Shown one piece after another: positions 8,458 to 9,508 of a stretch of DNA of 9,508 bases. The notes under the pieces are model-generated. The model was not told the DNA's origin and ran no database searches. It saw nothing but the letters and a program-made list of their open reading frames with translations. The position numbers were made by a program, and so were the translations under genes. The DNA is taken from positions 1 to 9,508 of the forward strand of contig WLIH01000054.1 in assembly GCA_009702305.1 (NCBI GenBank). The letters run 5' to 3'. Positions within the stretch are counted from its first letter, which is position 1. Every line of letters begins with the position of its first letter. The stretch comes from Actinomycetota bacterium. Its GTDB lineage: Bacteria > Actinomycetota > Actinomycetes > Propionibacteriales > Nocardioidaceae.

Positions 8458-8458
8458 G
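8447..8458 (+). promoter_or_regulatory. echA20 promoter (-10)
   Basis: TAGGTT at 8447-8452 fits TAnnnT and lies six bases before an ATG at 8459 that is in frame with echA20. Transcription would start at about 8459. The -35 zone (around 8424-8429) is poor, as expected for a regulated promoter. It overlaps the KstR2-like site. Confidence 0.5.
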
Positions 8459-8503
8459 ATGCCCGGCCGACCGGGTGTCGCGACAGGATCCGAAGGGCAC
8501 CAG

Positions 8504-9274
8504 ATGGCCATCACCTCCGAGCTCCGCAGCGACGGCATCCGCGTCGTCACGATGGAGCACCCGCCCGTCAACGCCCTCACGGTGCAGGGCTGGTTCGACG
8601 TCGCCGGGGCGCTCGACGAGGCCAGCGCGGACCTCGACACCAAGGTCGTGATCCTGCGCGCCGAGGGTCGGGGGTTCAACGCCGGCGTCGACATCAAGGA
8701 GATGCAGACGACCTCCGGCTTCGACGCCCTCATCGGCGCCAACAAGGGCTGCTTCGCGGCGTTCAAGGCGATCTACGAATGCCAGGTGCCGGTCATCGCC
8801 GCGGTCAACGGCTACTGCCTGGCCGGCGGCGTCGGCCTGGTCGGCAACGCCGACTGCATCGTGGCCAGCGACGACGCGTTCTTCGGCGTGCCCGAGGTCA
8901 ACCAGGGCGCGCTCGGCGCCGCCACCCACATGGGCCGGCTGGTGCCGCAGCACATGCTGCGCACGCTCTACTTCACCGCGCGCACCATCAAGGCCAGCGA
9001 GCTGGTGCAGTTCGGCTCGGTCCTCGAGGTGGTGCCCCGCGACCAGCTCGACGACGCCGCCCTGAAGGTCGCCGGCGAGATCGCCGCCAAGGACACCCGG
9101 GTGATCCGGGCGGCCAAGGAGTGCCTCAACGGCATCGACCCGATCGACGTCAACAAGAGCTACCGCTGGGAGCAGGGCTTCACGTTCGAGCTCAACCTCG
9201 CCGGGGTCAGCGACGAGCTGCGCGACGAGTTCGCAGGGACAGACAAGGCCGGCTCGACGAAGGTGGCGAAGTGA
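8504..9274 (+). CDS. echA20: HIEC-CoA hydrolase EchA20 (crotonase family), steroid ring opening
   Basis: A 256-aa crotonase-fold enzyme. EchA20 of M. tuberculosis and Rhodococcus hydrolytically opens ring D of the bicyclic CoA ester HIEC-CoA late in HIP catabolism, before IpdAB opens the remaining ring. Visible features: PPVNAL (20-25), oxyanion-hole segments FNAGVD (58-63) and GYCLAGGVGL (103-112), the PEVNQGALGAATH region (130-142), and the conserved C-terminal stretch YRWEQGFTFELNLAGV (220-235), which matches remembered Rv3550. The ATG at 8504 is preferred: MAITSEL aligns with the MPITS start of the M. tuberculosis protein (247 aa), and GAAGGG (8492-8497) lies six bases upstream. The in-frame ATG at 8459 would add 15 residues and sits where a leaderless start is expected. 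Its TGA overlaps the ipdA GTG by four bases. Substrate assignment rests on similarity and gene order. Confidence 0.92.
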   Translation: MAITSELRSDGIRVVTMEHPPVNALTVQGWFDVAGALDEASADLDTKVVILRAEGRGFNAGVDIKEMQTTSGFDALIGANKGCFAAFKAIYECQVPVIAAVNGYCLAGGVGLVGNADCIVASDDAFFGVPEVNQGALGAATHMGRLVPQHMLRTLYFTARTIKASELVQFGSVLEVVPRDQLDDAALKVAGEIAAKDTRVIRAAKECLNGIDPIDVNKSYRWEQGFTFELNLAGVSDELRDEFAGTDKAGSTKVAK

Positions 9275-9508
9275 GCAAGGGACCACGCGACAAGCAGATG
9301 ACCATCGACGAGGTCGTCGGTGAGCTCCGCGACGGCATGACCATCGGGATCGGCGGCTGGGGCCCGCGGCGCAAGCCGATGGCCCTCGTGCGCGCCATCC
9401 TGCGCTCCGACCTCACCGATCTCACGATCGTCAGCTGGGGCGGCGCCGACGTCGGCCTGCTCGTGCGCGCCGGCAAGGTGCGCAAGCTCGTCTACGCGTT
9501 CGTCTCCC
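9271..9508 (+). CDS. ipdA: COCHEA-CoA hydrolase subunit IpdA, N-terminal part
   Basis: The gene continues past the right edge; 79 codons are visible. IpdA and IpdB form a heteromeric enzyme of the class I CoA-transferase fold that hydrolytically opens the last steroid ring (ring C) of COCHEA-CoA. The segment MTIGIGGWGPRRKPMALVRA (23-42) and the repeated Asp-Leu-Thr segment that follows match the start of Rv3551 as I remember it. IGIGGWG (25-31) is the glycine loop typical of CoA-transferase alpha subunits. The GTG at 9271 overlaps the echA20 stop (GTGA), with GAAGGTGG at 9259-9266 as ribosome site; a later ATG at 9298 would remove nine conserved-length residues and is less likely. ipdB is expected just beyond the window. 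Confidence 0.9.
   Translation, partial: MSKGPRDKQMTIDEVVGELRDGMTIGIGGWGPRRKPMALVRAILRSDLTDLTIVSWGGADVGLLVRAGKVRKLVYAFVS

Noticed and set aside
8429..8460. KstR (rather than KstR2) site in the SDR/echA20 gap
   Set aside because: No TnnAACnnGTTnnA match is present; the closest alignment has CAA in place of AAC.
8423..9286. Upstream extension of the Rv3549c-like SDR (540 codons in total)
   Set aside because: The extension is antisense to echA20, while SDR homology and a leaderless promoter both begin at 8422.

Overview
The window is high-GC DNA (about 70% by eye) from a steroid-degrading actinobacterium. Gene content and order match the cholesterol/HIP catabolic region of Mycobacterium tuberculosis and Rhodococcus. 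GTG starts, leaderless-looking promoters (TAnnnT, six bases, then ATG) and absence of mycobacterial neighbours such as ddn make a Nocardioides-like actinomycete a reasonable guess, but the genus is inference.

Layout, left to right. (1) 1-1448, plus strand: the 3' end of an ltp4-like gene and a complete ltp3-like gene, overlapping by one base. Both are thiolase-fold proteins that have lost thiolase catalytic residues and probably act as side-chain aldolases. A hairpin follows. (2) 1524-2291, plus: a type I methionine aminopeptidase with its own leaderless-type promoter, apparently unrelated to sterols. (3) A strong bidirectional hairpin at 2318-2352 separates it from cyp125 (2366-3598, minus), the cytochrome P450 that starts sterol side-chain oxidation. 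(4) cyp125 diverges from fadA5 (3733-4896, plus), a steroid beta-ketoacyl-CoA thiolase. The 134-bp gap between them carries two KstR-type palindromes. (5) 4970-6790, plus: three genes without obvious sterol roles, namely a small three-helix membrane protein, a 337-aa protein with type VII secretion (WXG/EspC-like) features, and a small acidic partner. (6) 6778-8422, minus: two short-chain dehydrogenases in the positions of Rv3548c and Rv3549c. (7) 8504-9508, plus: echA20 and the start of ipdA, which open the last steroid rings (D and C). A KstR2-like site lies in the divergent promoter between blocks 6 and 7.

Together the sterol genes cover three stages: terminal oxidation of the side chain (CYP125), its shortening (FadA5, Ltp3/Ltp4), and CD-ring opening (EchA20, IpdA, probably with the two SDRs). 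The operators suggest the usual split, with KstR controlling side-chain and upper-pathway genes and KstR2 controlling the HIP genes. The least explained part is the type VII secretion-like module at 4970-6790, which sits inside an otherwise catabolic cluster. No gene-free stretch exceeds 300 bases. I see no RNA gene, mobile element or CRISPR array.
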